Positions 8,690 to 18,192 of a stretch of 64,000 nt of DNA are shown one piece after another. The notes below the pieces were generated by a model. The model saw only the letters and a program-made list of their open reading frames with translations, was not told the origin of the DNA and did not search any database. The translations under genes and the position numbers were made by a program. The DNA comes from Janthinobacterium rivuli (GTDB lineage Bacteria; Pseudomonadota; Gammaproteobacteria; Burkholderiales; Burkholderiaceae_D). The stretch's first letter is position 1, and every line of letters begins with the position of its first letter. Location of the stretch: the NCBI RefSeq assembly GCF_029690045.1, contig NZ_CP121464.1, positions 806,001 through 870,000 of the forward strand, written 5' to 3'.

Positions 8690-9724
8690 ATGAGTGTAAC
8701 CCATGAAAAAACAATGCTGAAAGCTTTTGATCGAATTGACATGCAAGCGACGACCGAGCGCGCTGTCGCGCTGGCCCGCACCACCTTGCAGATCGAGTCC
8801 GACGCCATCGTTGCGCTGCACGCGCGCCTGGCCACGGACGACAGCGTGGGCCGCGCCGTGGCGCTGTTGCTGCAATGCAAAGGAAGAGTCGTCGTCTCCG
8901 GCATCGGCAAGTCCGGCCATATCGCGCGCAAGATTGCCGCCACCCTCGCTTCCACCGGCACGCCGGCCCTGTTCGTGCATCCGGCCGAAGCGGCCCATGG
9001 CGACCTGGGCATGGTCACCTCGGAAGATGCTTTTATTGCCATATCGTACTCCGGCGAATCATCGGAACTGATGGCCATCATGCCCGTCGTCAAGCGCATG
9101 GGCGGCGTGCTCATTTCCATGACGGGTAAACCGAATTCGAGCCTGGCCCAGCTGGCCGACGTGCACCTGGATGTTTCTGTTGAAAAAGAAGCCTGTCCGC
9201 TGAACCTGGCGCCGACGGCCAGCACCACCGTCACCCTGGCCCTGGGCGACGCGCTTGCCGTGGCCTTGCTCGACTTGCGCGGCTTCAAGGAAGAAGATTT
9301 TGCCCGCTCGCATCCGGGCGGCGCCCTGGGCCGCCGCCTGCTCACGCACGTGCATGACGTCATGCGCAGCGGCGAACGGGTGCCGCAAGTGTCCGTGCAG
9401 GCTTCCCTGCTGCAGGCGCTGGAAGAAATGACGAAGAAGGGCATGGGCATGACGGCCGTCGTCGACGCCGACGACCGCCCCGTGGGCGTGTTTACGGATG
9501 GCGACTTGCGCCGCATGTTCGAGCGCGTGCAGGATTTCACGCAAGTGGCGATCCGCGACGTCATGCATGCGCAGCCGCGCAGCATCGCGCCCGAACGCCT
9601 GGCCGTCGATGCCGTGGCCGTGATGGAGCAGTTCCGCATCAACCAGATGCTGGTCGTCGATGCCGACGGCAAGCTGGTGGGCGCGCTGCATATCCATGAT
9701 CTGACGCAAGCGAAGGTGATTTGA
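8690..9724 (+). CDS. kdsD: Arabinose-5-phosphate isomerase
   Basis: Converts D-ribulose 5-phosphate to D-arabinose 5-phosphate, the first committed step of Kdo synthesis for lipopolysaccharide. The protein of about 344 aa has an N-terminal SIS sugar-isomerase domain (GKSGHIARKIAATLASTGTPA, ISYSGESSEL) and two C-terminal CBS domains (DVMRSGERVPQVSVQASL, DVMHAQPRSIAPERLAVDA). The start is uncertain: ATG 8690 (MSVTHEKTML) or ATG 8714 (MLKAFDRID), with neither having a strong ribosome site. A TATACT hexamer at 8678-8683 could be a -10 box and would favour 8714. The stop overlaps the kdsC ATG by one base (TGATG). Confidence 0.93.
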   Translation: MSVTHEKTMLKAFDRIDMQATTERAVALARTTLQIESDAIVALHARLATDDSVGRAVALLLQCKGRVVVSGIGKSGHIARKIAATLASTGTPALFVHPAEAAHGDLGMVTSEDAFIAISYSGESSELMAIMPVVKRMGGVLISMTGKPNSSLAQLADVHLDVSVEKEACPLNLAPTASTTVTLALGDALAVALLDLRGFKEEDFARSHPGGALGRRLLTHVHDVMRSGERVPQVSVQASLLQALEEMTKKGMGMTAVVDADDRPVGVFTDGDLRRMFERVQDFTQVAIRDVMHAQPRSIAPERLAVDAVAVMEQFRINQMLVVDADGKLVGALHIHDLTQAKVI

Positions 9725-10257
9725 TGGACAGCGTAGCGGACAACCTGGCGCGCGCGGCCAAGGTCAGACTGATGATCTTTGACGTCGATGGCGTGCTCAC
9801 CGACGGCAGCCTGCATTTCGGCCCGGACGGCGAGATGATGAAAACGTTTAATGTGTATGATGGCCTGGGCATCAAGCTGCTGCAGGAATCGGGCGTGCAG
9901 ACGGCCATCATCAGCGCGCGCCGCTCGGCCATCACGGCACGCCGCGCGCAGGACCTGGGCATTACCCATGTGCACCAGGGCGGCCACGACAAGCTGACGC
10001 CGTTTCGCGAACTACTGGCGCTGACGGGCTTGACGGAAGAGCAATGCGGCTATATCGGCGACGACGTCATCGATGCGCCCATCCTGAAGCGCGTCGGTTT
10101 TGCCGTCAGCGTGCCGGGCGGGCGCCCGGAAGCGCAGGGCCTGGCGCACCATGTGACGCAGGCCGGCGGCGGCCGCGGCGCCGTGCGCGAGATCTGCGAA
10201 TTCCTGCTGCGCGCCCAGGACAACTATGCGCGCGTCATGGCGCCGTTCCTGGAGTGA
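9724..10257 (+). CDS. kdsC: 3-deoxy-manno-octulosonate-8-phosphate phosphatase
   Basis: HAD-superfamily phosphatase (177 aa) that removes the phosphate from Kdo-8-phosphate. HAD motif I is FDVDGVLTDG with the nucleophilic Asp20 and acid/base Asp22. Motif II is IISARRS and motif IV is GDDVIDAP. There is no cap domain, as expected for the tetrameric C0 class. It is translationally coupled to kdsD and followed by lptC, the standard proteobacterial Kdo/LPS transport arrangement. Confidence 0.94.
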   Translation: MDSVADNLARAAKVRLMIFDVDGVLTDGSLHFGPDGEMMKTFNVYDGLGIKLLQESGVQTAIISARRSAITARRAQDLGITHVHQGGHDKLTPFRELLALTGLTEEQCGYIGDDVIDAPILKRVGFAVSVPGGRPEAQGLAHHVTQAGGGRGAVREICEFLLRAQDNYARVMAPFLE

Positions 10258-10299
10258 GGCGCGCCTTGCCGCCAGTGATATTGGAAAGAGTGAAACCCT

Positions 10300-10911
10300 A
10301 TGCGTAAGCCAGGAGGCGCCCATCGCTGGCGCACGATTTTTACCCTGCTGGGCGCGGTTGTTGTCGCGCTGGCCAGCTTTTGGCTGCTCGAAGTGATGAA
10401 CAAGAACAGCCAGGACATCAAGGCCAGCAAACATTTGGATGAGCCCGATTATTTCATCACCAATTTCAGCCTGGTGCGCATGGATTTGACGGGCAAACCC
10501 AGCTATATCGTGTCGGGCACCAAGCTCACGCATTATCCGGCCGACGATTCGTCCGATATCGACCAGCCCTTCGTGCGCAAGCTCACGCCAGGCATGCCGC
10601 CGTTGAACATGAATGCGGAACTGGCGCATATCGACCAGGACAATACCCGGCTGCAACTGCACCGCAAGGTCGTGATCGACCGCGTGGCCAGCCCGAAGGC
10701 GCAGAACCTGACGGTCAGGACGGAAGCGCTGACGGTGTTCCCGGATGAGGAAAGAATGGAAACGGACGTGCCTGTCGATATCCTGACGGGCGCCTCGCGC
10801 CTCAATGGCGTCGGCATGAAGGCCAATAACGCCACCGGCGTGGTGGAAGTGCAGAATGCGCTGCGCATGGTCCTACCGCCGAAACCGCGCCCGGCCGCGG
10901 CGGCAAAATGA
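10300..10911 (+). CDS. lptC: LPS export protein LptC
   Basis: 203-aa bitopic inner-membrane component of the LptB2FGC machine that extracts LPS from the inner membrane and hands it to LptA. One N-terminal membrane helix (about residues 11-27, TIFTLLGAVVVALASFWLLE) is followed by a periplasmic beta-jellyroll (DYFITNFSLVRMDLTGKPSY, then HYPADDSSDI). An Ala/Pro-rich tail ends the protein. It sits between kdsC and lptA, as expected. Confidence 0.93.
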   Translation: MRKPGGAHRWRTIFTLLGAVVVALASFWLLEVMNKNSQDIKASKHLDEPDYFITNFSLVRMDLTGKPSYIVSGTKLTHYPADDSSDIDQPFVRKLTPGMPPLNMNAELAHIDQDNTRLQLHRKVVIDRVASPKAQNLTVRTEALTVFPDEERMETDVPVDILTGASRLNGVGMKANNATGVVEVQNALRMVLPPKPRPAAAAK

Positions 10912-10936
10912 CAGAATGAAACAAGGAAACCATACT

Positions 10937-11518
10937 ATGAAGAAGATCTTGCTGTTGACCGTATTTTCCCTGGCCATCATGGGCGTGGCGCATGCCGAGA
11001 AGGCCGATTCCGAGAAGGAAGCCGTCATCACGGCACGCAGCGGCCACGTCGATGACGTCAAGCAGGTGCGCACCCTGACGGGCGACGTCGTGCTGGTGAA
11101 AGGCACCCTGACCATGAAGGCGGGCCGGGCCCTGATCACGGAAGATCCGCAAGGCTACCAGTTCATTACCTTCTGGGCCGATCCCGGCAAGCTGGCCACC
11201 TTCCGCCAGAAGCGCGATGGCGCGGGCGACCTGTGGGTCGAAGGCGAAGCGGAGCGCGTGGAATACGACAACAAGACGGAAGTGGTGAAACTGTTTTCCA
11301 GAGCCAAGCTGACCCGCCTGGAAGGCACGAAAGTCACCGACGTGGCCAACGGCGCCTTCATCTCGTATGACAGCCGCAAGGAAGTGTTTGCGATGGAAAA
11401 TTCCAACAGCGGCACCAGCACGCCCGATGGCGGCAGCGTGCGCATGGTGATCCAGCCGAAGACCAAGGCGCCGGCGGCGGAGAAAGCGCCGGCCACGCCC
11501 GCGCCAGGAAAGAAATAA
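10937..11518 (+). CDS. lptA: Periplasmic LPS bridge protein LptA
   Basis: 193-aa periplasmic protein forming the beta-jellyroll bridge that carries LPS to the outer membrane. The signal peptide [20 protein letters not shown] is cleaved after residue 20. The OstA/LptA fold is visible in [37 protein letters not shown] and the segment around [19 protein letters not shown] 10937 is chosen because the signal peptide starts there and AAGGA precedes it. The final TAA shares its last base with the lptB ATG. Confidence 0.94.
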   Translation: MKKILLLTVFSLAIMGVAHAEKADSEKEAVITARSGHVDDVKQVRTLTGDVVLVKGTLTMKAGRALITEDPQGYQFITFWADPGKLATFRQKRDGAGDLWVEGEAERVEYDNKTEVVKLFSRAKLTRLEGTKVTDVANGAFISYDSRKEVFAMENSNSGTSTPDGGSVRMVIQPKTKAPAAEKAPATPAPGKK

Positions 11519-12273
11519 TGGAAAATACACGTTGCGGCAGCACCCTGATCGTTCGCGGTCTGCAAAAAACCTATGGCAAGCGGCAAGTCGTGCATGATGT
11601 CTCGCTGCAAGTCGAATGCGGCGAAGTGGTGGGTTTGCTGGGCCCGAACGGCGCCGGCAAGACCACCTCGTTCTACATGATCGTCGGCCTGGTGCCGTCG
11701 GACGGCGGCAGCATCGATATCAGCGGCGTGGACATTTCCAGCCTGCCGATTCACCGCCGCGCGCAGATGGGCCTGTCTTACCTGCCGCAGGAAGCGTCCG
11801 TTTTCCGCAAGCTGACGGTGGAAGACAATATCCGCGCCGTGCTGGAAATCCAGACCGTCGAAGGCCGTCCTTTGAAGAAGGCCGAGATCGAGGAGCGCCT
11901 GGACAAATTGCTGGCCGACTTGCAGATTGAAAAGCTGCGCGAGAACCAGGCCCTGTCCCTGTCTGGCGGCGAGCGCCGCCGCGTGGAAATCGCCCGCGCG
12001 CTGGCCACCGATCCCCGTTTCGTGCTGCTCGACGAGCCGTTCGCCGGCGTCGATCCGATCGCCGTGATCGAGATCCAGCGCATCGTGCGTTTCTTGAAGG
12101 AGCGCAATATCGGCGTGCTGATCACCGATCATAATGTGCGCGAGACGCTGGGTATCTGCGACCGTGCCTACATCATCAACCAGGGCTCGGTGCTGGCGTC
12201 GGGACGCCCCGACGACATCATCGCGAACGAGTCGGTACGCCGGGTCTATCTGGGCGAACACTTCCGCATGTAA
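11518..12273 (+). CDS. lptB: LPS transport ATPase LptB
   Basis: Cytoplasmic ABC ATPase (251 aa) powering LPS extraction. Walker A is GPNGAGKTT (residues 42-50), the signature is LSGGERRR, Walker B is [13 protein letters not shown], and the switch His lies in [11 protein letters not shown]. The length is typical. It overlaps the lptA stop by one base and is followed 4 bp later by rpoN, the conserved lptB-rpoN linkage of proteobacteria. Confidence 0.96.
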   Translation: MENTRCGSTLIVRGLQKTYGKRQVVHDVSLQVECGEVVGLLGPNGAGKTTSFYMIVGLVPSDGGSIDISGVDISSLPIHRRAQMGLSYLPQEASVFRKLTVEDNIRAVLEIQTVEGRPLKKAEIEERLDKLLADLQIEKLRENQALSLSGGERRRVEIARALATDPRFVLLDEPFAGVDPIAVIEIQRIVRFLKERNIGVLITDHNVRETLGICDRAYIINQGSVLASGRPDDIIANESVRRVYLGEHFRM

Positions 12274-12277
12274 GCCA

Positions 12278-13756
12278 ATGAAACAATCATTGCAGCTGCG
12301 CACTTCGCAGCACCTGGCACTGACGCCGCAGTTGCAGCAATCGATACGCCTGTTGCAATTGTCTACCCTGGAATTGCACCAGGAGCTAGAGCAACTGCTG
12401 ACGGACAATCCCTTGCTCGAACGCCTCGACGATCCGCTCGACCGTTCGCTGCGCCTGCTGTCCGATGGCGCCTTGAGTTCCACGGCGGCGCCGGCCGAAG
12501 CGCCGCCCCAGCCGCCAGGCCAGGAAGCGCCCGCCGCGCCGGCCGAAGCGGAAACTTTTGATGGCGAGGCGGGCGACAGTCCGGCCGCAGCCGAGGGCGG
12601 CGACAGCGACTGGAGCGAGGCGAGCCGGGGCAAGGCGCCCGACGACGAAGATTCGCGTCCGCAGCTGGAGGCCCATCACTGCACCCTGCGCGAACACCTG
12701 ATGGAGCAGATGCGCGTGACGGTGCTCGAATTGCGCGACCGCGCGCTGGTCGAGCTGATCATCGACGCGCTCGACGACAATGGCTACCTGGAAGAGTCGC
12801 TCGACGACATCCTGGCGCGCCTGCCGGAAGAGCTGGAAATCGACGCCGACGAGATGCGCACGGCCTTGTCGCTGCTGCAAAGTTTCGATCCGCCCGGCGT
12901 GGGCGCGCGCAATGCGTCCGAATGCCTGGCCCTGCAAATCAAGCGCTTGCCGCACATCGCCATGGTGACGCGGCGCATGGCCCTCGTCATCGTGGAAAAG
13001 CACCTGGCCTGGTTTGCCCAGCGCGATTTCAACAAGCTGAAAAAAGCCCTCGATTGCGACGAGGAAGACTTGCGCGAAGCGCAGACGGTGATTCGCCAGT
13101 GCAATCCGCATCCGGGCGCCGTGTTCGCCTCGGACGTGTCCGATTACGTGGTGCCCGACGTCGTCGTCAAGCGCGCGCGCAATGGCTGGCAAGTGACCCT
13201 GAACAACGATGTGATGCCGCGCCTGCGCGTCAACGCCATGTACGCCAACCTGCTCAAGCAGGGCAAGGGCGAGGGCGCCATGGGCGCACAGTTGCAGGAA
13301 GCCAAGTGGCTGATCAAGAATATGCGCCAGCGTTTCGACACCATCCTGCGCGTGGCACAGGCGATAGTAGAAAGACAAAAGAACTTTTTCTCGCATGGGG
13401 CCGTTGCCATGCGCCCCCTTGTGCTCCGTGAAATAGCTGATACACTGGGTTTACACGAGAGTACTATCTCGCGGGTAACAACTCAAAAGTACATGCTGAC
13501 CCCGCACGGCATGTTCGAGTTGAAATATTTCTTTGGTAGCCACGTCGCCACCGAAGCGGGGGGCGAAGCGTCATCGACGGCGATACGGGCATTGATCGTG
13601 CAACTGACAGGAGCAGAAGACCCTAAAAATCCTTTATCCGACAGTAAGATTGCGGACATGCTGGGGGAACAAGGCATGGTGATTGCGCGACGTACTGTTG
13701 CCAAATACCGGGAAGCGTTGAAAATTCCGCCAGTGAGCCTGCGTAAGTGTTTGTAA
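12278..13756 (+). CDS. rpoN: RNA polymerase sigma-54 factor
   Basis: 492-aa alternative sigma factor recognising -24/-12 promoters and needing enhancer-binding ATPases. Region I is Gln/Leu-rich ([20 protein letters not shown]). It is followed by an acidic, Ala/Pro-rich spacer (about residues 65-125), the core-binding domain, a helix-turn-helix ([16 protein letters not shown]) and the RpoN box [10 protein letters not shown] at about 470-479. ATG 12278 begins the conserved MKQSLQLR N-terminus. Earlier in-frame codons lie inside lptB. Confidence 0.96.
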   Translation: MKQSLQLRTSQHLALTPQLQQSIRLLQLSTLELHQELEQLLTDNPLLERLDDPLDRSLRLLSDGALSSTAAPAEAPPQPPGQEAPAAPAEAETFDGEAGDSPAAAEGGDSDWSEASRGKAPDDEDSRPQLEAHHCTLREHLMEQMRVTVLELRDRALVELIIDALDDNGYLEESLDDILARLPEELEIDADEMRTALSLLQSFDPPGVGARNASECLALQIKRLPHIAMVTRRMALVIVEKHLAWFAQRDFNKLKKALDCDEEDLREAQTVIRQCNPHPGAVFASDVSDYVVPDVVVKRARNGWQVTLNNDVMPRLRVNAMYANLLKQGKGEGAMGAQLQEAKWLIKNMRQRFDTILRVAQAIVERQKNFFSHGAVAMRPLVLREIADTLGLHESTISRVTTQKYMLTPHGMFELKYFFGSHVATEAGGEASSTAIRALIVQLTGAEDPKNPLSDSKIADMLGEQGMVIARRTVAKYREALKIPPVSLRKCL

Positions 13757-13825
13757 GTTTTTTTCGGTTCCTCTGCGGGCCGGATAGGATGGACCGCACG
13801 AACCCGATCATCTTTAGGAGTGTGT

Positions 13826-14188
13826 ATGAATCTCACCATCAGCGGACATCATCTCGAAGTGACACCAGCCATCCGTGAATACGTACAAACGAAGCTGGAG
13901 CGTGTGAAACGTCATTTCGATCAAGTTATCGATATCGCCGTGATTCTGACCGTGGATAACCTCAAAGAGAAAGAAAAACGTCAAAAGGCTGAAGTCAACC
14001 TGCGTCTGAGTGGCAAAACCGTCTATGTGGAAAGCCTGGCGCATGACCTGTATGCCGCAATCGATACCCTGATCGACAAGCTGGACAGGCAAGTGATGAA
14101 GTACAAAACCAAAGTGCAAGGGCACGGTAAAGAGGCGATCAAGCATCTGCCAGACAACTCCGAGGAAGACGCCGTCGTCGCCGTTTAA
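13826..14188 (+). CDS. hpf: Ribosome hibernation promoting factor (short form)
   Basis: 120-aa HPF/YfiA-family protein that binds the 30S decoding region and promotes 100S dimers in starvation. It has the conserved N-terminus [20 protein letters not shown], a central [17 protein letters not shown] and the basic [21 protein letters not shown]. There is no C-terminal dimerisation domain, so it is the short form. AGGAG precedes ATG 13826. It lies 69 bp after rpoN, a conserved linkage, and is followed by a strong terminator. Confidence 0.93.
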   Translation: MNLTISGHHLEVTPAIREYVQTKLERVKRHFDQVIDIAVILTVDNLKEKEKRQKAEVNLRLSGKTVYVESLAHDLYAAIDTLIDKLDRQVMKYKTKVQGHGKEAIKHLPDNSEEDAVVAV

Positions 14189-14221
14189 GGCCACCCGCTT
14201 CCAGCAGTTGTGATCAACTAA

Positions 14222-14246
14222 GGGCGCACATCTTGCGCCCTTTTTT
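14222..14246 (+). terminator. Intrinsic terminator after hpf
   Basis: A perfect 7-bp stem GGGCGCA / TGCGCCC with loop CATCT is followed by six T. It ends the kdsD-to-hpf transcription unit. Confidence 0.88.
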
Positions 14247-14323
14247 GCGCCTGGACCTGTTGAACGCAATCTTCCCCGCGCAGGCGCTAGAATGTTTGCA
14301 CTTTCACTTCTTTCCTGCCTGCC

Positions 14324-15409
14324 ATGAGCGACTTCGTCCAGACCTCCATCCGCAACCGCACCGGGCACATCGTGCTCGACCGTCCGAAAGCCTTGAATTC
14401 CCTGTCGCTGGAGATGGTGCGTGCCTTGAGCGCGGTCCTGCTGGCCTGGCGCGATGATCCGCACGTGGACGCCGTGGTGATCCGTTCCAGCAGCGAAAAA
14501 GCCCTGTGCGCCGGCGGTGACATCCGCTTCTTTTACGATGCGGGACTGGCCACGCCGCAAGGCGGCAGCGCCTTGCTGGAAGATTTCTTTACGGAAGAAT
14601 ACGCCTTAAATCATGTGATTCATTTCTATCCGAAACCGTATATTGCCGTGATGGACGGCGTGGTGATGGGCGGCGGCATGGGCGTGGCGCAAGCCGGGCC
14701 CGGCAACCGCCTGCGCATCGTCACGGGCCGCACGCGCATGGCCATGCCGGAAGTCAATATTGGCTTGTTCCCCGACGTGGGCGGCAGTTATTTCCTGTCC
14801 CGCCTGGCCGGCCAACTGGGCCTGTATCTGGGCTTGACGGGCCTGACCATCAACGCGGCCGACGCCCTGTACACGGGTCTGGCCGATGTCTACCTGCCCG
14901 AGGCGCAGATGGGGGCGCTGCTGGCCCTGTTCGAATCGACGCCGGGCGAGGCCTTGCCGGTGGCCATCAAGGCGCTGGCGGCGCCGTTCCAGGCCGGGGC
15001 GGGGGTATCTTCCCTGGCGACGGAGCGCGTGGCGCTGGACCGCCATTTCGGTGCGCCTTCCGTGGCTGCCATCATGGCCTCGCTGGCGCAGGACAGCAGT
15101 GCATTCGCCACCAAGGCGCTGGCGGCCATGCGTTTGCGCTCTCCTTTGATGATGTCGGTCACCCTGGAATTGCTGCAGCGGGGCGCTCACCTGGGCGTGG
15201 CCGATTGCCTGCGTCTGGAGCGCACGGTGGTGCGCCATAACTTCGCGCATGGCGAAGTGCTCGAAGGCGTGCGCGCGCTGGTGGTCGACAAGGACAATGC
15301 GCCGCGCTGGAACCCCGCCAGCCTGGACGAGGTCGATACTGCCATGGTGGCGCGCTTCTTTGTCCCCGTCTGGCCGGCGCAAGCGCATCCGCTGCGCCAC
15401 CTGAATTAA
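14324..15409 (+). CDS. Enoyl-CoA hydratase/isomerase family protein, 3-hydroxyisobutyryl-CoA hydrolase-like
   Basis: 361-aa crotonase-fold protein. The oxyanion-hole motifs (CAGGDIRFFYD and GVVMGGGMGVAQAG) and MPEVNIGLFPDVGGSYFLSRL match 3-hydroxyisobutyryl-CoA hydrolases of valine catabolism and related CoA hydrolases more closely than ordinary hydratases. The length (about 360 aa rather than 260) supports this. It stands alone between hpf and rapZ, separating two gene blocks that are often adjacent. A related hydrolase activity remains possible. Confidence 0.82.
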   Translation: MSDFVQTSIRNRTGHIVLDRPKALNSLSLEMVRALSAVLLAWRDDPHVDAVVIRSSSEKALCAGGDIRFFYDAGLATPQGGSALLEDFFTEEYALNHVIHFYPKPYIAVMDGVVMGGGMGVAQAGPGNRLRIVTGRTRMAMPEVNIGLFPDVGGSYFLSRLAGQLGLYLGLTGLTINAADALYTGLADVYLPEAQMGALLALFESTPGEALPVAIKALAAPFQAGAGVSSLATERVALDRHFGAPSVAAIMASLAQDSSAFATKALAAMRLRSPLMMSVTLELLQRGAHLGVADCLRLERTVVRHNFAHGEVLEGVRALVVDKDNAPRWNPASLDEVDTAMVARFFVPVWPAQAHPLRHLN

Positions 15410-16273
15410 CTAGGAGCGTTCGCGGTGGCGCAGGACCACGCGCTCGTTGGGGCCGAAGTATTGCGCCAGCCGTTCCGCCATGTACACGGAGCGGTGCTGG
15501 CCGCCCGTGCAACCGAGCGCCACCGTCAGGTAGCTGCGGTTGTCGGACTTGAATGATGGCAACCATTTTTCGATGAAGGCGCGGATGTCGGCCAGCAGCT
15601 CCAGCGCGCTCGGCTGCGCGTCGAGGAAGGCGATCACGGGCGCGTCGCGTCCGTCGAGGGGACGCAGCGCCAGGTCGTAATAGGGATTCGGCAAGGCCCG
15701 CACGTCGAAGACGAAATCGGCGTCCAGCGGCACGCCCAGCTTGAAGGCGAACGATTCGAAGAACAGGGTCAGCGGCGCGCGTTCGGAGGCGACGATATCC
15801 TTGATCCAGGCGCGCAGCTTGTTGGCGCTCAATTCCGACGTGTCGATCACATGGCCCAGTTGTTCGATGGCCGACAGGCGCTCGCGTTCTTCCGAGATGC
15901 ACTCGATCAGGGTGCGGCGGCTGGCGGGATTCTGGTTCGGACGCAATTCGTGCGACAGCGGATGGCTGCGCCGCGTTTCCGAGAAGCGCGCCACCAGCGA
16001 ATGCGTGGTCGCCGTCAGGAACATGACCTTGACGTCGTGCCCCTGGTCGCGCAGCAGGGCCACATTGTGTGGCAGGCTGGTCAGCGACTCGGCGCTGCGC
16101 GCATCGACGGCGACGGCCAGTTGTGGTGTACCTTCGTCGAGCAGGGTTTGCACCAGGCTGGGCAGCAAGGCCGGTGGCAGGTTGTCGACACAATAGTAAC
16201 CGGTATCTTCCAGCACATTGAGCGCGACGGATTTACCGGAGCCGGATATTCCGGTGATAAGGACGATATGCAT
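15410..16273 (-). CDS. rapZ: RNase adapter / nucleotide-binding protein RapZ
   Basis: 287-aa P-loop protein of the YvcJ/RapZ family. In enterobacteria it senses glucosamine-6-phosphate and directs RNase E to the sRNA GlmZ. Walker A is GISGSGKS at residues 8-15. [20 protein letters not shown] and the C-terminal [18 protein letters not shown] are signature segments of the family. The start at 16273 places the P-loop at the N-terminus. It is last in the ptsN-hprK-rapZ operon. Whether a GlmZ-like target exists here is unknown. Confidence 0.93.
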   Translation of the reverse strand: MHIVLITGISGSGKSVALNVLEDTGYYCVDNLPPALLPSLVQTLLDEGTPQLAVAVDARSAESLTSLPHNVALLRDQGHDVKVMFLTATTHSLVARFSETRRSHPLSHELRPNQNPASRRTLIECISEERERLSAIEQLGHVIDTSELSANKLRAWIKDIVASERAPLTLFFESFAFKLGVPLDADFVFDVRALPNPYYDLALRPLDGRDAPVIAFLDAQPSALELLADIRAFIEKWLPSFKSDNRSYLTVALGCTGGQHRSVYMAERLAQYFGPNERVVLRHRERS

Positions 16274-16358
16274 ACGCCGATCATACAATAAAGATCGACG
16301 CTCTGCTCCCAAGGCAATTATCTTTACAAATTATTGCAATTATTGTTCGAGTCAATGT

Positions 16359-16385
16359 GGGGTCAGACCCATCGGGTCGGACCCC
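16359..16385. repeat. Inverted repeat GGGGTCAGACCC-N3-GGGTCGGACCCC (copy 1)
   Basis: Two 12-bp arms with a 3-bp loop (ATC) and one arm mismatch, beginning five bases beyond the hprK stop codon. The left arm is identical to the repeat at 19099-19125. It has no T-run on either strand, so it is not a classical terminator. It looks like a REP-type element. Confidence 0.8.
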
Positions 16386-16390
16386 GGTAA

Positions 16391-17326
16391 TTAATCGCCG
16401 CTCATTGCCAAACGTTGCCGCTCCATGAACTCCTGCAAGGTATCGATGCCGCGCAGTTGCAAAATCGTATTGCGCACGGCCGCTTCCAGCAGCACGGCGA
16501 TGTTGCGGCCGGCGGCGACGGGGATGACGACCTTGCGCACGGGCAAGCCCAGCACGTCTTCCGTGGGGAACAGGAAGGGCAGGCGCTCGACCTCTTCTTC
16601 CAGTGCGTTGCGGCGCACCAGGTGCACGATCAGTTTCAAGCGCATCTTGCGGCGCACGGCCGTTTCGCCAAAGATGGCCTTGATGTCGAGTAAACCCAGT
16701 CCCCGCACTTCCAGCAGGTTTTGCAGCAGTGGCGGGCAGCGTCCTTCGATCATGTTGGGGGCGATGCGCGAGAACTCGACGGCGTCATCGGCCACCAGGC
16801 CGTGGCTGCGCGAAATCAGCTCCAGCCCCAGCTCGCTCTTGCCCAGGCCCGAATCGCCCGTGATCAGCACGCCCACGCCCAGCACGTCCATGAACACGCC
16901 ATGCATGATGATGCGCTGCGCCAGCTTTTTCGATAGGTAGACGCGCAGGAAGTCGATCACTTGCGCGGCCGGCAGCGGGGTGGAGAACAGGGGAATGTTT
17001 TGCTCGTCGCAGATGGCGAGGATGTCGGGCGGCGTTTCCAGCCCCTGCGCGATGATCAGCGCGGGCGGCCCGCCGGCGATCAGCTCGCCAATCACGTGGG
17101 TGCGCGTGTTGACCTTCAGGCGCTGGTAGTAATTGATTTCCTGGTGGCCAAAGACCTGGATGCGGCCCGGATGGATCAGGTTCAAGTGGCCCACCTGGTC
17201 GGCGGCCGACGAGACGTCGCCCGAGATCAGGCGCTCGCCGCCGGGGAAGCCGGCGAACCAGCCCAGTTGCAGACTTTCACGATTGTCGTCGTACAGGCGT
17301 TGTATCGTCAGTGGCGTTTGCAACAT
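16391..17326 (-). CDS. hprK: HPr kinase/phosphorylase
   Basis: 311-aa bifunctional enzyme that phosphorylates and dephosphorylates the seryl residue of HPr, linking PTS signalling to carbon or cell-envelope control. The P-loop GDSGLGKS is at residues 157-164, the catalytic His is in [10 protein letters not shown] (His142), and the family signature reads [10 protein letters not shown]. The C-terminal helices ([21 protein letters not shown]) are intact. In betaproteobacteria it goes with ptsN and an incomplete PTS rather than sugar import. The gap to rapZ (117 bp) contains the inverted repeat. Confidence 0.95.
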   Translation of the reverse strand: MLQTPLTIQRLYDDNRESLQLGWFAGFPGGERLISGDVSSAADQVGHLNLIHPGRIQVFGHQEINYYQRLKVNTRTHVIGELIAGGPPALIIAQGLETPPDILAICDEQNIPLFSTPLPAAQVIDFLRVYLSKKLAQRIIMHGVFMDVLGVGVLITGDSGLGKSELGLELISRSHGLVADDAVEFSRIAPNMIEGRCPPLLQNLLEVRGLGLLDIKAIFGETAVRRKMRLKLIVHLVRRNALEEEVERLPFLFPTEDVLGLPVRKVVIPVAAGRNIAVLLEAAVRNTILQLRGIDTLQEFMERQRLAMSGD

Positions 17327-17362
17327 GGCAGTCTTCTTCAGGAGTGGAGGAATACCTGAAGT

Positions 17363-17845
17363 TTAACCCGCCGCTTGCAGACTAGGTTGCCAATTGACGA
17401 TGCGCGAATGCACGGATTTCGGTTCCGGATCCGTGGCCAGCGCCGTGCGGAAGGCGTCGTCGGAAAACATTTCCGCGATTTCCGACAGGATTTCCAGATG
17501 TTGCTGAGTGACATGATCGGGAATCAGCAGGAAAAACAGCAGATTGACGGGCTTGCCATCGGGCGACTCGAACGGAATCGGCTCGGCCAGGCGCACGAAG
17601 GCGCCCAGCGGCGATTTCAAGGTTTTGCTGCCCTTGACTCTGCCATGCGGCACGGCCACGCCATGGCCCAGGCCAGTCGAGCCCAGGCGTTCGCGGGCAA
17701 ACAGATTGTCCGAGACGGTAGAGCGGGCGATGCCGTAATTGTTTTCGAAGATCAGGCCGGCTTGCTCGAAGGCGCGCTTTTTACTGGAGACTTCCAAGTC
17801 CAGCAGGACGTTTTCGAGGGATAATATTTTGCTAAGATTAGTCAT
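17363..17845 (-). CDS. ptsN: PTS IIA-like nitrogen-regulatory protein PtsN
   Basis: 160-aa EIIA-Ntr, the terminal phosphoacceptor of the nitrogen PTS, which modulates K+ transport, sigma-54 functions and other processes by its phosphorylation state. The phosphorylated His is in GLGHGVAVPHGR (His67). FARERLGSTGLG and PVNLLFFLLIP are typical. ATG 17845 is chosen over a TTG three codons earlier. It is first in the operon ptsN-hprK-rapZ. Confidence 0.94.
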   Translation of the reverse strand: MTNLSKILSLENVLLDLEVSSKKRAFEQAGLIFENNYGIARSTVSDNLFARERLGSTGLGHGVAVPHGRVKGSKTLKSPLGAFVRLAEPIPFESPDGKPVNLLFFLLIPDHVTQQHLEILSEIAEMFSDDAFRTALATDPEPKSVHSRIVNWQPSLQAAG

Positions 17846-17890
17846 GACACTCAATGAAATGGTGCAATGCGCAGAGGGCTTGCGAGCCGA

Positions 17891-17919
17891 ATTATAGGCC
17901 TGTTTCGGTGGCCTGTAAC
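17891..17919 (-). promoter_or_regulatory. Sigma-70 promoter for ptsN-hprK-rapZ
   Basis: On the minus strand, -35 GTTACA (17919-17914) and a perfect -10 TATAAT (17896-17891) are separated by 17 bp, about 45 bp before the ptsN ATG. Confidence 0.6.
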
Positions 17920-18136
17920 GCCAATTCTCAACAGTATACGCCCGCTGCGGGCGCAGTGGGCGCTACAGCCCACGTGGCCATCATTTTAGCAAAAAAATAA
18001 CATCGGCGTGTATCGGCTATTTCCTGATTAAAAACACGCGGCGCACCGGTTTTTCCGCCGCCGAATGCCGATTTTCCGATTTTTCACCGTCTGTGACATG
18101 CTCTGCGGCACTACTGCAACGTTGTTTTAAAACACA

Positions 18137-18154
18137 GCCAACATTCCTGTTGGC
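18137..18154 (-). terminator. Candidate terminator after queF
   Basis: A perfect 7-bp stem GCCAACA/TGTTGGC with a 4-base loop lies about 40 bp after the queF stop. On the minus strand it is followed by a short T-rich stretch (TGTGTTTT). The U-tract is weak. Confidence 0.45.
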
Positions 18155-18192
18155 ATGGTTTCGTCGTGTTGCGCGATGTTACCCAATCAATG

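Larger units (their letters stand above)
17846..18192. other. Intergenic region between ptsN and queF
   Basis: This 347-bp gap contains no convincing gene. Near ptsN it holds a sigma-70 promoter (see separate entry). At 17940-17952 there is a GC palindrome GCCCGC-T-GCGGGC, and at 17956-17973 a hairpin GTGGGC/GCCCAC. Near queF there is a hairpin that may terminate queF. The AT-rich stretch 17981-18060 shows nothing recognisable. Confidence 0.6.
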
